This document shows, piece by piece, positions 22,175 through 31,372 of a stretch of DNA of 41,122 bases. The notes beneath the pieces are model-generated. The model was given only the letters and a program-made list of their open reading frames with translations, searched no databases and was not told the DNA's origin. How positions within the stretch are numbered: the stretch's first letter is position 1; each line of letters begins with the position of its first letter. Made by a program: the position numbers and the translations under genes. The DNA lies in contig JAFZOL010000017.1 of the NCBI GenBank assembly GCA_017550625.1, positions 1 to 41,122 on the forward strand, given 5' to 3'. This DNA comes from Clostridia bacterium (GTDB lineage: Bacteria; Bacillota; Clostridia; Oscillospirales; Acutalibacteraceae).

Positions 22175-23560
22175 TTAATATTTCTTCTCCCTATACGGCT
22201 TCTTCCTGATCACCCAGTTTTCCTTGTTCTCCTGCCGGCTTCTCGCGATGGCGAGGGCGTCGTCCGGGATGTCGCGGTCGATCGTGGACCCGGCGGCGGT
22301 ATAGGCGCGGTCGCCGATCTTCACGGGGGCGATGAGGTTCGTGTTGCAGCCGATGAAGGCGTCGTCGCCGATCACGCAGCGGTTCTTGGTCTTGCCGTTG
22401 AAGTTGACGGTCACCACGCCGCAGCCGAAGTTCACGCCCTTGCCGACGTCGGAGTCGCCCACGTACGTCAGGTGCGACACCGCGGTGTGCGCGCCGATCA
22501 CCGAGTTCTTGACCTCCACGAAGTTGCCGCAGTGGACGTATTCGCCGATCTTCGCGTTCGGGCGCAGGTGGACGAAGGGCCCGAGGTTCGCGTTGTCCGC
22601 CACCTCGGCCTCCTCGGCCTGCACCTGGTTGAGGGTCACGTTGTCACCGACCTTTGTCTTATAAAGCACGGTGTTCGGGCCGATCACGCAGTGCCTGCCC
22701 ACCGTCGACCCCTCCTTGATGATGGTGCCGGGCAAAATTACGGTGTCGGTGCCGATCTCGGCGTGGTCGTCGATGATCACGCCGTCGGCGCAGGGGATCG
22801 ACACGCCCGAAAGCATCAGCCGCTCGAGCACCTTTCTCCGCAGCTTTTCGTTGAGCTCCATCAGCTGCAGGCGGTTGTTCGCGCCGAGCACGGCGTCGGC
22901 GTTCTTGGCGGTGTAGGCGCCCACCGGGCGCTTCTCGCGCACCGCGATGCCCACGGTGTCGGTCAGGTAATATTCGCCCTTCGAGTTGTCGTTCGTGACC
23001 TTCGATAAGAGCTCCACCAGCGCGTCGGCCCTGAACCACATCGCGCCGGAGTTGATCTCGTTGATCTTCTTGGTCTCTTTGTCCGCGCTCGCTTCCTCGA
23101 TGATGGCGGTGAAGTCGCCGTTGTAGTCGCGCACGATGCGCCCGTAGCCGGTGGGGTCGTCGATGCGCGCCGAGATCACGGTCTGCACGAAGCCGCGGGT
23201 CAGGTGATAGGAGAGCGCCTCGCGGATCGTCTCGCTGTCGATGAACGGCGCGTCGCCGTTGAGGATCAGCACGTTGTCGAACTGCTTTTCGCGCAGCAGC
23301 GGCAGCGCCTGCATCACGGCGTGGCCTGTGCCGAGCCTGCGGTCCTGATGGACGCACACGGCGCGCCCCGCGAGGTGGTTTTCGAGGATCTCGGCCTTGT
23401 AGCCGGTAATCACGCACACCTCGTCCGCGCCCGCGCCCTTCGCGGCGTCGAGCACGCGGTCGATCATGGGACGGAACAAAATCTCCGCCATCACCTTCGG
23501 TTTTTCCGAATGCATGCGGGTGCCTTCGCCCCCGGCAAGAATGATCGCCAAATTGTTCAT
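22175..23560 (-). CDS. glmU: Bifunctional UDP-GlcNAc pyrophosphorylase / glucosamine-1-phosphate acetyltransferase
   Basis: A 461-residue enzyme making UDP-GlcNAc for peptidoglycan. The N-terminal nucleotidyltransferase domain shows LAGGEGTRMHSEKPKVM, GTGHAVMQALPLL, LNGDAPFID and GYGRIVRD. The C-terminal left-handed beta-helix of hexapeptide repeats runs from about residue 255 (IIDDHAEIGTDTVILPGTII...) and includes the acetyltransferase segment VKNSVIGAHTAVSHLTYVGDSDVG and NFNGKTKNRCVIGDDAFIGCNTNLIAPV. Length is normal. GGAGG precedes the ATG at 23560. It has its own consensus promoter with an overlapping palindrome and heads the minus-strand housekeeping run. Confidence 0.97.
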   Translation of the reverse strand: MNNLAIILAGGEGTRMHSEKPKVMAEILFRPMIDRVLDAAKGAGADEVCVITGYKAEILENHLAGRAVCVHQDRRLGTGHAVMQALPLLREKQFDNVLILNGDAPFIDSETIREALSYHLTRGFVQTVISARIDDPTGYGRIVRDYNGDFTAIIEEASADKETKKINEINSGAMWFRADALVELLSKVTNDNSKGEYYLTDTVGIAVREKRPVGAYTAKNADAVLGANNRLQLMELNEKLRRKVLERLMLSGVSIPCADGVIIDDHAEIGTDTVILPGTIIKEGSTVGRHCVIGPNTVLYKTKVGDNVTLNQVQAEEAEVADNANLGPFVHLRPNAKIGEYVHCGNFVEVKNSVIGAHTAVSHLTYVGDSDVGKGVNFGCGVVTVNFNGKTKNRCVIGDDAFIGCNTNLIAPVKIGDRAYTAAGSTIDRDIPDDALAIARSRQENKENWVIRKKPYREKKY

Positions 23561-23600
23561 ATGTCTTCCTCCAAGCGATATTATTCCATACTAACATCAT

Positions 23601-23629
23601 AGTATATCAAATTCCGCTGTTGATGTCAA
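23601..23629 (-). promoter_or_regulatory. Consensus sigma-A promoter of glmU
   Basis: On the minus strand, a perfect TTGACA (complement of 23624-23629) and TATACT (complement of 23601-23606) are spaced by exactly 17 bp, about 40 bases before the glmU start. Confidence 0.9.
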
Positions 23630-23635
23630 CAGCGG
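23614..23635. promoter_or_regulatory. Perfect 22-bp palindrome overlapping the glmU -35, candidate operator
   Basis: CCGCTGTTGA (23614-23623), a TG centre and TCAACAGCGG (23626-23635) form a perfect inverted repeat covering the -35 box. Protein binding would occlude RNA polymerase. In RNA it lies upstream of the start point, so a DNA-level role is more likely than a hairpin. Confidence 0.55.
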
Positions 23636-23713
23636 CGCGGCGTTTTCGCGCGCCCCACACCGTTTTTCCCGCGCGCCCCCCCCGCCGCCCCCGCCGGACC
23701 GCCGCCCCTTCCC

Positions 23714-23790
23714 GGCAGCGCGGCAGACCCCTGCCGCTGCGGAGAGGGATTCCCGGTTTTCTTTTTGCCCGGTCGGCGATCCCGCCGGTT
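23714..23790. repeat. Mosaic intergenic repeat, copy C (middle-hairpin module)
   Basis: GCGGCAG-ACCC-CTGCCGC (23720-23737) is followed by GCCCGGTCGGCGA at 23767. The distance between the two starts is 47 bases, exactly as in copy B (22020 and 22067). The sequence between them is only partly conserved. The flanks are C-rich. The remaining 23640-23940 region shows no gene. Confidence 0.75.
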
Positions 23791-23949
23791 CGCAATCCGC
23801 TCTTCGCCCGCTCTCTCCCCGTCCTTTCAAAACCTTATACGAAAAACCGCCTTTTTGTATAATACCGCGCGCCGCCGCTCCCGAAACACGAAATCCGACG
23901 CGTGTCTGAAAGAATGTTGAACAAAGACGTGTTTTTCTTTTTGTCATTA

Positions 23950-23986
23950 TTGTCAATTGAAAAGCCATATAAATATATTATATAAT
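23950..23986 (+). promoter_or_regulatory. AT-rich promoter region of the giant surface-protein gene
   Basis: A strongly AT-rich tract (about 23935-24000) stands out from GC-rich surroundings. TTGTCA (23950-23955) with TATATT (23974-23979) gives an 18-bp spacer, and a perfect TATAAT lies at 23981-23986. Which -10 is used cannot be decided. Confidence 0.55.
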
Positions 23987-24031
23987 ATTTTTTGTGTACT
24001 ATAACTGCACAGAGAAAGGATGACACGAAGA

Positions 24032-27000
24032 ATGAAGACGAAAGCCTTCAAGAAACCCATCAGCGTGTTCTTATCGCTGATCATGGTGCTGAGCATGTTC
24101 AGCGTGCTCGGCGCTGTCTCGTATGCCGCGATCGACGGCGTCCCCACGAGGACCAACGCCGAAAATCAAAATTGGTATCCTGACGAAACGCTTTACGAAG
24201 CAGAAAAATGGGATAAGTCCACGGGGCTTGCCTCGCTGAGCTTCAGCTGGAACGCTTACAGCTGGAGCCTCGGCTACGATCCGCAGCCCGGCTCATTCAC
24301 GTTTACTTATCCGTCACACATTTACCTCAACGTGGGTGAAACGCTTGAGGCCGCGGGCTACATGGGCCATATGACCGCTTCCTACGGCGAGAACGACGGC
24401 AGCGACGTCACCGATTTCCGCGTGATGCTGTCCTCCGCCACGTGGGGCGAATCGACCCGTGAGAACTTCTCGCCCATCTCGCAGCTCATTTCGAACTACG
24501 GCCATCAGGGCACCTGCACCGAGGGCTCGAAGCTCATGACCGGCTCCTCGTCGCACTACGACTTCTCGAACGACGCGCACGGTTCCGATCAGATCATCCG
24601 CAACAAGACGGGCGAGAACGAAAACTTTGAATACGATCACGAAAAGCTCATCGTGTGGAGAAGCAACATTCAGTGGACCTCCTCCGACTTGAACAACTTC
24701 GATGAGTATGTTTTTCTCACCGGTACCGCGAAAAAAACCGGTGAAGTCGTTTTTAACCCGACTTCTGCTCAGAACTTCACCATCGGCGCGGCGCAGCGCT
24801 ACACGGCTTCTGCCTGGCATACCGATAACGGCGCGAGACTGAACCGTTGGAAATTCAATAACGGTTCCCGTCCGGAAGTTGCTCCCGCTGAGGACGCGCT
24901 TTCCATCACCGTCACGGTGTACGATAAGAGCGAACTCAACCGCCTGATCGAGGCCGCGGACAACGGCGTCCTTTCCGCCGATCCCACCGCCCTCGCCGCC
25001 GCCAAAGCGGTCCTTGCCGACCGTGAGGTCACGCAGGCGCAGATCGATGCCGCCGCGAATTCCATCGGCGACAGAATGACGATGCTCATCAACGCGAACA
25101 AAGACGATTACGCCTCCGGCGGCGATCCCTTCGGCACGGCTGCCAACACCTTTGATGCGCAGGCGTATCATCAGGGCGATCCCGCTCCCAGCCGGAACGT
25201 CGTGTATTCTCCCATCTGGTCTACTTCTTGGTGGGGTTATGAAAACAGTAATACTTATCTTGAAGTTGGCAGACAGAGCGTAAAGCTCGCAACACCTGAA
25301 AACGTCGTCATGGTTTACGACGGCGTTTCGGGGCATGAACCTTTCGCGCCGATCGTGCTCGAAACTATGTGCAACGATGACGGCGGTTCTGCTCATCAAA
25401 TCTATTTCCTGTACAAAGAGAACAAGCAAATATATAATCTCGGCAATGAATCTTGGAGCGGTTCCATTTCTCCCGACGGCGGCACGAATACGGTTGCCGT
25501 GACAGACGCTTGGAATTTCTGGCCCGGCAATTACAGCGAGACCGACCACTTCTCCGCGCAGAGTGACGATTCCAACAACCGTTCGCAGGATAATCTGAGA
25601 GACAAGAACAAACGTCATTATTGGTGGAACACGATGGCATATGTCGGTTCGGGCAATACGACCTCCTATTATGACGTTGAATCCGATCCTTACTTCTATA
25701 TGAAAATGAGGTATAACGATTGGGGCAACAAAGAAAAAGATGGCTGGCCGATGGCCAAAACGAACTACTACACCATCAACTACGAGCCTGTTTACAACAA
25801 ACTTGATGAAGCCGCTGCGGTAAAGGCGATCATCGATAACCCCTATGAGGTTTGGAAGTATACCGAGGCCTCCGTCAACCGCGTCAAAGCGACCCTCGCC
25901 GTGATGGTGAAAGCAAACCCGAAGTCGTATACATATTCTAACGTTTCGGGTGACGTGGAAACCTGCGCCAATTATATTTCCGACGCTGTTTACATGTTCG
26001 CGAACCGCGGCCTGGAGCTTGATTACAAGCAGGGCACCGTGACCTTCGTTCTGCAGGACGGCACCACCGTCGTTCAGACCAACACCAAGAATTACGGTGA
26101 AACCGTGACCGTCCCCGTGGCGACGAACGGCGCTTATCTGCGCACCGATAACGCGCAGTGGGATTACACCGATAACGCGAACGACCTTCGCTGGGAGCCC
26201 GACGTTGCCGCCGGCAGCACCATCACCGTCAACGAGCCTGAAAAGATCTATCAGCTCAACGACAATAAGACCGTGCAAAAGTATGAAGTCAGCTTCTACG
26301 ACACGGATAAAACGACCGTTCTGTATCTCAACCGCTACGACGAAGATACCGACTCCTACGTCTACGTGCCTTCCACCAAGGAATGGCAGTACGGCGACTA
26401 TCCCGATTGGGGTGACGAGGCTCCGTCGAAGCAGGACTATGACTATAACTACGCGTTCGACCATTGGACGAATTGGGACGGCACGGAAAACTATGAGCTC
26501 AACGCTATCCTCCAGAAGTTTGAAGTTGCCGACGTTGAGAATTCCACCCGCGCCGATCTTGATATCCCCCAGATGACGAAATACGTCGTCGTTTGGGCTC
26601 AGACCGCCCGCGTTGACGCGTACTACACCGCCTACGAGGCCGCCCTTGAGGCCGCCGAGGCCGTGAGAGATACCCCCGGCATCGACGCGCCGACCGCCCT
26701 TGCAATCCAGGCGATCATAACCACCGAGATCGCCCGCGCGCATGACGATCAGGGCAGGAACTACAGAAGCGACGATGCAGACGGCGTTGCCGACATCGCT
26801 ATCGCTGTCCAGCACCTGCTTGCCATCGTTGCCGACTACACCGACGGCGAAGGCAACCTGAAGGACGAATACAAGGCGAACTACACCGTCACCTTCTACG
26901 CCGAAGACGGCGAGACCGTGCTCGACACGAAAGCCGACTATCACTACGGCGACGCCCCTGAGGCGCCCACCGCGCCCGTCAAGGCGACAGCGCAGTATAC

Positions 27001-30000
27001 CTACACGTTCCTCGGCTGGAACGACGGCGAAACGACCTACACGGCCGCCGAACTGCCCGCCGTGACCGCGAACGTGACCTACACCGCCGTTTACGATAAC
27101 GCGCACCCCGTCACGAACACCTACACCGTCCGGTTCTTCGACCTCGACGATCACCAGATCGGCGAAGCGCAGACCGTCGAATACGGCGCCTCCGCCGCGG
27201 AAGCGACTCTCCCGACCAAAGAAGCGGACAACGAGAATCACTATATCGTCACGTGGGATACCGAAGCGTGGCAGAACGTGACCGGAGACGTTGACGTCCA
27301 CGCCGAGGCAACGCCCGAAGCCCACGAGTGGGATTACGAAAACGCCGCCTACGTCTGGACCGGCTATACCTCCTGCACCGCCACCGTGCCCTGCACCGGC
27401 TGCGAAAAGACCAAAGTTTATGTGTCCGCCTCGGTCACCGACGAGACCTCCGAGCCCTGGGACTGCATGCACAAGGGCACGAAGACCTACACCGCGCACT
27501 TCGAGGTCGCTGCGCTTTCCGCCACCACGACCGAGGATCTCGGTTACGGCGCGCACAGCGCGACCTTCGTGGCTGCCCAGGCCGGCGAAAACTGCGTGAC
27601 GAAGGGCACGATCGCGCATTATCACTGCTCCGTCTGCGGCAAAGACTTCGCCGAAGAGACCTGCGAGACCGAGCTTTCCGAGGCTGAAGTCAATAACGGC
27701 GCCTATGGCGAGCACGTTTGGGGCGCCTGGACCGTGACGATCGTTCCCACCCTTACCGCGGTCGGTGAAGCGAAGCGCGTGTGCACGCTCGGCCACGAAG
27801 AAAACAAGCAGCTCACGATGCTTGATCCCGGCGCCGCCGAGGTTACGGTCTACCCGGCCGAAGAAACCCCCGGCACGCTGGTCATCAGCGCCGTGAAGGA
27901 CGATGAGAATCACGTCATCGCCACCGACGTTCCCGTCGTCATTCCCGCCTTCAATTACACCGACTACACGCTCGATCATACAGCCCCCGGCAACTGCACC
28001 GTTGAGGGCACGGCGTATTACAACTGGAACGGCAACGACGCCTACGGCGTTGACGTCACCATCCCGGTCAACATCGGCACCGTCGCGACCGCGCACGCCT
28101 ATCACGATGCTTACGACAAGATCATTCGCCCGGTGAAGGACGAGACCACCGGTGAATGGGGCAAGGGCACGCTTGTCTACTATTGCTACAACACCGAAAA
28201 CGAAGGCGAATTCAATCATTCGCACGACAAGACCGAAGAGGTTGACCGCGCGAACTACACCGCTTACGATGCGCTGAAAGAAGCGCTTGAGGAGCTGGAC
28301 AAACAGGATCTCGTTCCCGAGATCGCCGCGCTCGTCGATCAGGCGCTCAGTCAGCTCGGCGAGATTGCGCAGGACTACGTCGTTCCCGAGCAGGATGTGC
28401 TTGACGCGCTTGTCAATGCCGTTCAATCCATCAAGAACACGATCGACAACAACATCACCGAAGCCGGCGAAAACGCCTACAACCACTACACCGTCACCTT
28501 CACGCAGCGCGACGGCAGCGTCACCACTTATAACGACCTGCTTCTGAACGCCGTTGTGAACGTGCCCGAAGCGCCCGCCATGGTCGACGGCTACGTGTTC
28601 GAGGGCTGGACGCTCGACGGCACCACCGTCGCGCTGGCCGCCGACGCCGCCACCTACACCGTGACCGGCAACGCCGCCTTCACCGCGAAGTATTCCGACA
28701 CCGCCACCCTCGTCGCCATCACCTGGATCATCGCGGGCGAGCCCACCGAGACCGACGTCGTCTACGGCGAGACCCCGACGCACGCCCTGCCCACCAAGGC
28801 CGACGACGAATACTACACCTATTCCTACGCCTGGGATCCCGCCATCGTTCCCGCCACCGAGCCCGCGACCTACACGGCCGTCGAGAGCAAGACGTGGAAT
28901 GAAGAAAAGCAGGCGGTCATCGACGCGGGCGAAGAGCTCGTCGACGAGCACGCCGCCGAATACGATCCCGAATACGTCGAGGATATCGAAGACCTGCTCG
29001 AGATCGTCAACGACGAAACGAAGTCCGACGAAGAGAGAGAAGAAGCCCTCGACGACCTTGAGGTGCTCCTTTCCGAACAGTCGCAGGCCGCGCACAAGTA
29101 CTACACCATCACCTGGGTCAACGCGGGCGAGCCCACCGAGACCAGCGTCCTCTTCGGCGACACCCCGGAGCACGACCTGCCCACGAAGGCCGACGACGAG
29201 TATTACAAGTATTCCTACACTTGGGATCCCGCCATCGTTGCGGTGACCGGCGAAGCGACCTACACCGCCGTCGAGAGCAAGACCTGGAACGAAGAAAAGC
29301 AGGCGATCATCAACGAGGCCGAAGAGCTGCTTGACGAACACGCCGACGAGTATGACGACGATTACACCGGCGCGATCGAAGACCTGCTCGACGTCATCAA
29401 CGACGAAACGAAGTCCGACGAGGAGAGAGAAGAGGCGCTCGACGACCTTGAAGATCTTCTCGACGAACAGACCCAGGCCGAGCACAGGTTCTACACCGTC
29501 ACCTGGATCAACGCGGGCGAGCCCGCCGCCACCAGCGTCCACTACGGCGACACTCCGGCGCACGACCTGCCCGTGAAGGACGACGACACGCTCTACACCT
29601 ACTCCTATGCATGGGACCGTGCGTTCGAGCCCGTCACCGAAGACACCTCCTACACCGCCATTGAGACCAAGACCTACAACGAGCACGTCCTTGAAGTGAT
29701 CGATGAGGCCGAAGAGCTCATCGACGAACACGCCGACGAATACGACGACGGCTACATCGACGCCATCGAACACGACCTCGAGGTCCTCGACGATCCCGAC
29801 GCCACCGACGAAGAGAAGATCGAAGCCCTCCGCGACCTCGAAGAAAAACTCTCCGAAGAGGGCAAAGAGGCGAACCGCCTGCACACCCTCACCGTCGTTT
29901 ACGGCAACGGCGCCGAAAACAAGACCCTGAAGGGCAAGGCCGGCGCCTCCGTCACGATCGACGAAGCCTATCCCGTGAGAGAAGGCTATGCCTTCACCGG

Positions 30001-31249
30001 CTGGACCGCCGACAAGGGCACGGTCAATGACAAGACCTACACCTTCGCCGCCGAGGACGCCACCGTCACCGCCGGCTGGTATGATCTGACCCACGTGAAC
30101 GAAGTGATCGACGACGGCGAAGACGTGATCGCCGACGACGACTACGACGACGGGTATCAGCAGCAGATCGAAGACCTCATCGACGAGATCGAAGACCTCA
30201 TTGATAACCCGCCCGTGGATCCCGAGACCCTTGAAGACCTCATCGAACAGCTCGAAGACCTGCTCGACGAAGAGACCAAGGAAGAGAACAAGCTCTACAC
30301 CCTGACCGTGGTCGTGAGCGGCGAAACCGTCGCCACCTACCGCCAGAAGGCCGGCACCACCAAGGTCCTGCAGCCGCCCACGGCGCCTGAGAAGTACGTC
30401 TTCACCGGCTGGACCGCCGACGTCGGCACCGTCACCGGCGCCACCTACACCTTCGTGGCGGCCGACGCCACCGTCACCGCCGTGTTCGAGCTCGATTCCC
30501 GCGTGATCGACAATCTGATCGGTCAGGCCGAGGATATCCTTGCCGAAGGCGACGAAGTTTACGAAGAGGACTATCTCGAAGAGCTTGAAGACAAACTCAA
30601 CGAGCTCAAAGACGCCGTCGAGAACGGCGCGGACGACGAAACGGTCAAGACCCTGCTTGACGAGCTCGAAGCCCTCATCAACGAGGCTGAGAACAACAAG
30701 CACGTCTGGGGCCCGTGGGAGATCCTTGAGCCCGCCGACTACGGCGTGACCGGCACCGAGATCCGCTACTGCCAGCACGACGGCTGCACGCACTTCCAGA
30801 CCCGTTCCTACGAGATCTCCGAAGCGCGTGACCGCGAGATCCAGTTCACGCACACCAAGGGCACCTACTTCATCGCCCACCTCGGCAACACCGACTATTA
30901 CGCCTACGTCGACGGCAAGGTGATCAAGTGGTATTCCGGCGCGACGGTCAACTTCGACGTCGTCGTAACGCCCGAATTCCGGTATGAGAAATACGTGGTC
31001 TTCATGAACGGCAACGTCATTGAGCCCAACGAAGACGGCAGCTTCACGATCCCCGCCGGCTGCGACCGCGCGGTGATCACGGTGGTCGGCGCCTACGAGG
31101 GCGGCAGCGAATCCGGCTCCGGCGCGGAACACTCCTCCGGCTCCGGCGTCTGCAAGCTCTGCGGCCAGGATCACGGCAACACCATCTGGGGCAGACTCGT
31201 GGCGTTCATCCACATGATCATCTACTTCTTCAAGAACCTGTTCAGATAA
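24032..31249 (+). CDS. Giant secreted repeat protein with InlB-B-like repeats and Cys/hydrophobic C-terminal tail
   Basis: A 2405-residue exported protein. Residues 1-32 form a signal peptide (MKTKAFKKPISVFLSLIMVL... ending SYA). ATG 24032 is chosen over 24020 because AAAGGA (24015-24020) is correctly spaced for it. The first ~600 residues are an unrecognised region with Trp- and Tyr-rich segments and two FIVAR-like helical pieces. Then follow InlB-B/Flg_new-like beta repeats (YTVTFYAEDGETVLDTKADYHYG...YTFLGWNDG...YTAVYD), a Cys-bearing section with CTGCEKT and CSVCGKDF, and from residue 1564 three tandem 130-residue units, each a beta part plus an acidic helical part. Diverged repeats continue to about 2250. 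The tail is CKLCGQDHGNTIWGRL followed by a hydrophobic helix ending KNLFR. No LPXTG or SLH motif is seen. Adhesion or a surface scaffold role is plausible; no catalytic domain is recognised. Confidence 0.92.
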   Translation: MKTKAFKKPISVFLSLIMVLSMFSVLGAVSYAAIDGVPTRTNAENQNWYPDETLYEAEKWDKSTGLASLSFSWNAYSWSLGYDPQPGSFTFTYPSHIYLNVGETLEAAGYMGHMTASYGENDGSDVTDFRVMLSSATWGESTRENFSPISQLISNYGHQGTCTEGSKLMTGSSSHYDFSNDAHGSDQIIRNKTGENENFEYDHEKLIVWRSNIQWTSSDLNNFDEYVFLTGTAKKTGEVVFNPTSAQNFTIGAAQRYTASAWHTDNGARLNRWKFNNGSRPEVAPAEDALSITVTVYDKSELNRLIEAADNGVLSADPTALAAAKAVLADREVTQAQIDAAANSIGDRMTMLINANKDDYASGGDPFGTAANTFDAQAYHQGDPAPSRNVVYSPIWSTSWWGYENSNTYLEVGRQSVKLATPENVVMVYDGVSGHEPFAPIVLETMCNDDGGSAHQIYFLYKENKQIYNLGNESWSGSISPDGGTNTVAVTDAWNFWPGNYSETDHFSAQSDDSNNRSQDNLRDKNKRHYWWNTMAYVGSGNTTSYYDVESDPYFYMKMRYNDWGNKEKDGWPMAKTNYYTINYEPVYNKLDEAAAVKAIIDNPYEVWKYTEASVNRVKATLAVMVKANPKSYTYSNVSGDVETCANYISDAVYMFANRGLELDYKQGTVTFVLQDGTTVVQTNTKNYGETVTVPVATNGAYLRTDNAQWDYTDNANDLRWEPDVAAGSTITVNEPEKIYQLNDNKTVQKYEVSFYDTDKTTVLYLNRYDEDTDSYVYVPSTKEWQYGDYPDWGDEAPSKQDYDYNYAFDHWTNWDGTENYELNAILQKFEVADVENSTRADLDIPQMTKYVVVWAQTARVDAYYTAYEAALEAAEAVRDTPGIDAPTALAIQAIITTEIARAHDDQGRNYRSDDADGVADIAIAVQHLLAIVADYTDGEGNLKDEYKANYTVTFYAEDGETVLDTKADYHYGDAPEAPTAPVKATAQYTYTFLGWNDGETTYTAAELPAVTANVTYTAVYDNAHPVTNTYTVRFFDLDDHQIGEAQTVEYGASAAEATLPTKEADNENHYIVTWDTEAWQNVTGDVDVHAEATPEAHEWDYENAAYVWTGYTSCTATVPCTGCEKTKVYVSASVTDETSEPWDCMHKGTKTYTAHFEVAALSATTTEDLGYGAHSATFVAAQAGENCVTKGTIAHYHCSVCGKDFAEETCETELSEAEVNNGAYGEHVWGAWTVTIVPTLTAVGEAKRVCTLGHEENKQLTMLDPGAAEVTVYPAEETPGTLVISAVKDDENHVIATDVPVVIPAFNYTDYTLDHTAPGNCTVEGTAYYNWNGNDAYGVDVTIPVNIGTVATAHAYHDAYDKIIRPVKDETTGEWGKGTLVYYCYNTENEGEFNHSHDKTEEVDRANYTAYDALKEALEELDKQDLVPEIAALVDQALSQLGEIAQDYVVPEQDVLDALVNAVQSIKNTIDNNITEAGENAYNHYTVTFTQRDGSVTTYNDLLLNAVVNVPEAPAMVDGYVFEGWTLDGTTVALAADAATYTVTGNAAFTAKYSDTATLVAITWIIAGEPTETDVVYGETPTHALPTKADDEYYTYSYAWDPAIVPATEPATYTAVESKTWNEEKQAVIDAGEELVDEHAAEYDPEYVEDIEDLLEIVNDETKSDEEREEALDDLEVLLSEQSQAAHKYYTITWVNAGEPTETSVLFGDTPEHDLPTKADDEYYKYSYTWDPAIVAVTGEATYTAVESKTWNEEKQAIINEAEELLDEHADEYDDDYTGAIEDLLDVINDETKSDEEREEALDDLEDLLDEQTQAEHRFYTVTWINAGEPAATSVHYGDTPAHDLPVKDDDTLYTYSYAWDRAFEPVTEDTSYTAIETKTYNEHVLEVIDEAEELIDEHADEYDDGYIDAIEHDLEVLDDPDATDEEKIEALRDLEEKLSEEGKEANRLHTLTVVYGNGAENKTLKGKAGASVTIDEAYPVREGYAFTGWTADKGTVNDKTYTFAAEDATVTAGWYDLTHVNEVIDDGEDVIADDDYDDGYQQQIEDLIDEIEDLIDNPPVDPETLEDLIEQLEDLLDEETKEENKLYTLTVVVSGETVATYRQKAGTTKVLQPPTAPEKYVFTGWTADVGTVTGATYTFVAADATVTAVFELDSRVIDNLIGQAEDILAEGDEVYEEDYLEELEDKLNELKDAVENGADDETVKTLLDELEALINEAENNKHVWGPWEILEPADYGVTGTEIRYCQHDGCTHFQTRSYEISEARDREIQFTHTKGTYFIAHLGNTDYYAYVDGKVIKWYSGATVNFDVVVTPEFRYEKYVVFMNGNVIEPNEDGSFTIPAGCDRAVITVVGAYEGGSESGSGAEHSSGSGVCKLCGQDHGNTIWGRLVAFIHMIIYFFKNLFR
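28721..29890 (+). repeat. Three tandem 390-bp (130-residue) coding repeats
   Basis: Units run 28721-29110, 29111-29500 and 29501-29890 and are exactly in phase. Each opens with TW(I/V)xAGEP and carries a xGxTPxHxLPxKxDD turn and a YSYxWD strand. It then shifts to an acidic helical half with EELxDEHAxEYD and, in units 1 and 2, NDETKSDEEREEALDDLE. A diverged 414-bp fourth unit (29891-30304) follows. Confidence 0.93.
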
Positions 31250-31281
31250 GCTGAACGCTGAACAAAACACAACACATCACG

Positions 31282-31314
31282 GCGTCCCCGCTCCGGCGGG
31301 GACGCTATTTTTTT
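31282..31314 (+). terminator. Intrinsic terminator of the giant surface-protein gene
   Basis: A perfect 10-bp stem GCGTCCCCGC / GCGGGGACGC with TCCG loop is followed by TATTTTTTT, 33 bases after the stop codon. Confidence 0.93.
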
Positions 31315-31322
31315 GCCCGCGC

Positions 31323-31351
31323 TTGCTTTTTGCCTCGGAACATGCTATACT
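31323..31351 (+). promoter_or_regulatory. Promoter of the Nudix-GNAT gene pair
   Basis: TTGCTT (31323-31328) and TATACT (31346-31351) are 17 bp apart, 22 bases before the Nudix start. Confidence 0.82.
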
Positions 31352-31372
31352 GCAAACAAAGAAGGTGTTTCT

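Noticed and set aside
24314-31270. A 2318-codon open frame on the minus strand opposite the giant surface-protein gene
   Set aside because: It is exactly codon-aligned with the sense gene, and only sense codons TTA, CTA and TCA would create its stops. Those codons are avoided by the strong GC3 bias. The translated product is low-complexity Val/Gly/Asp/Phe with no start signals.
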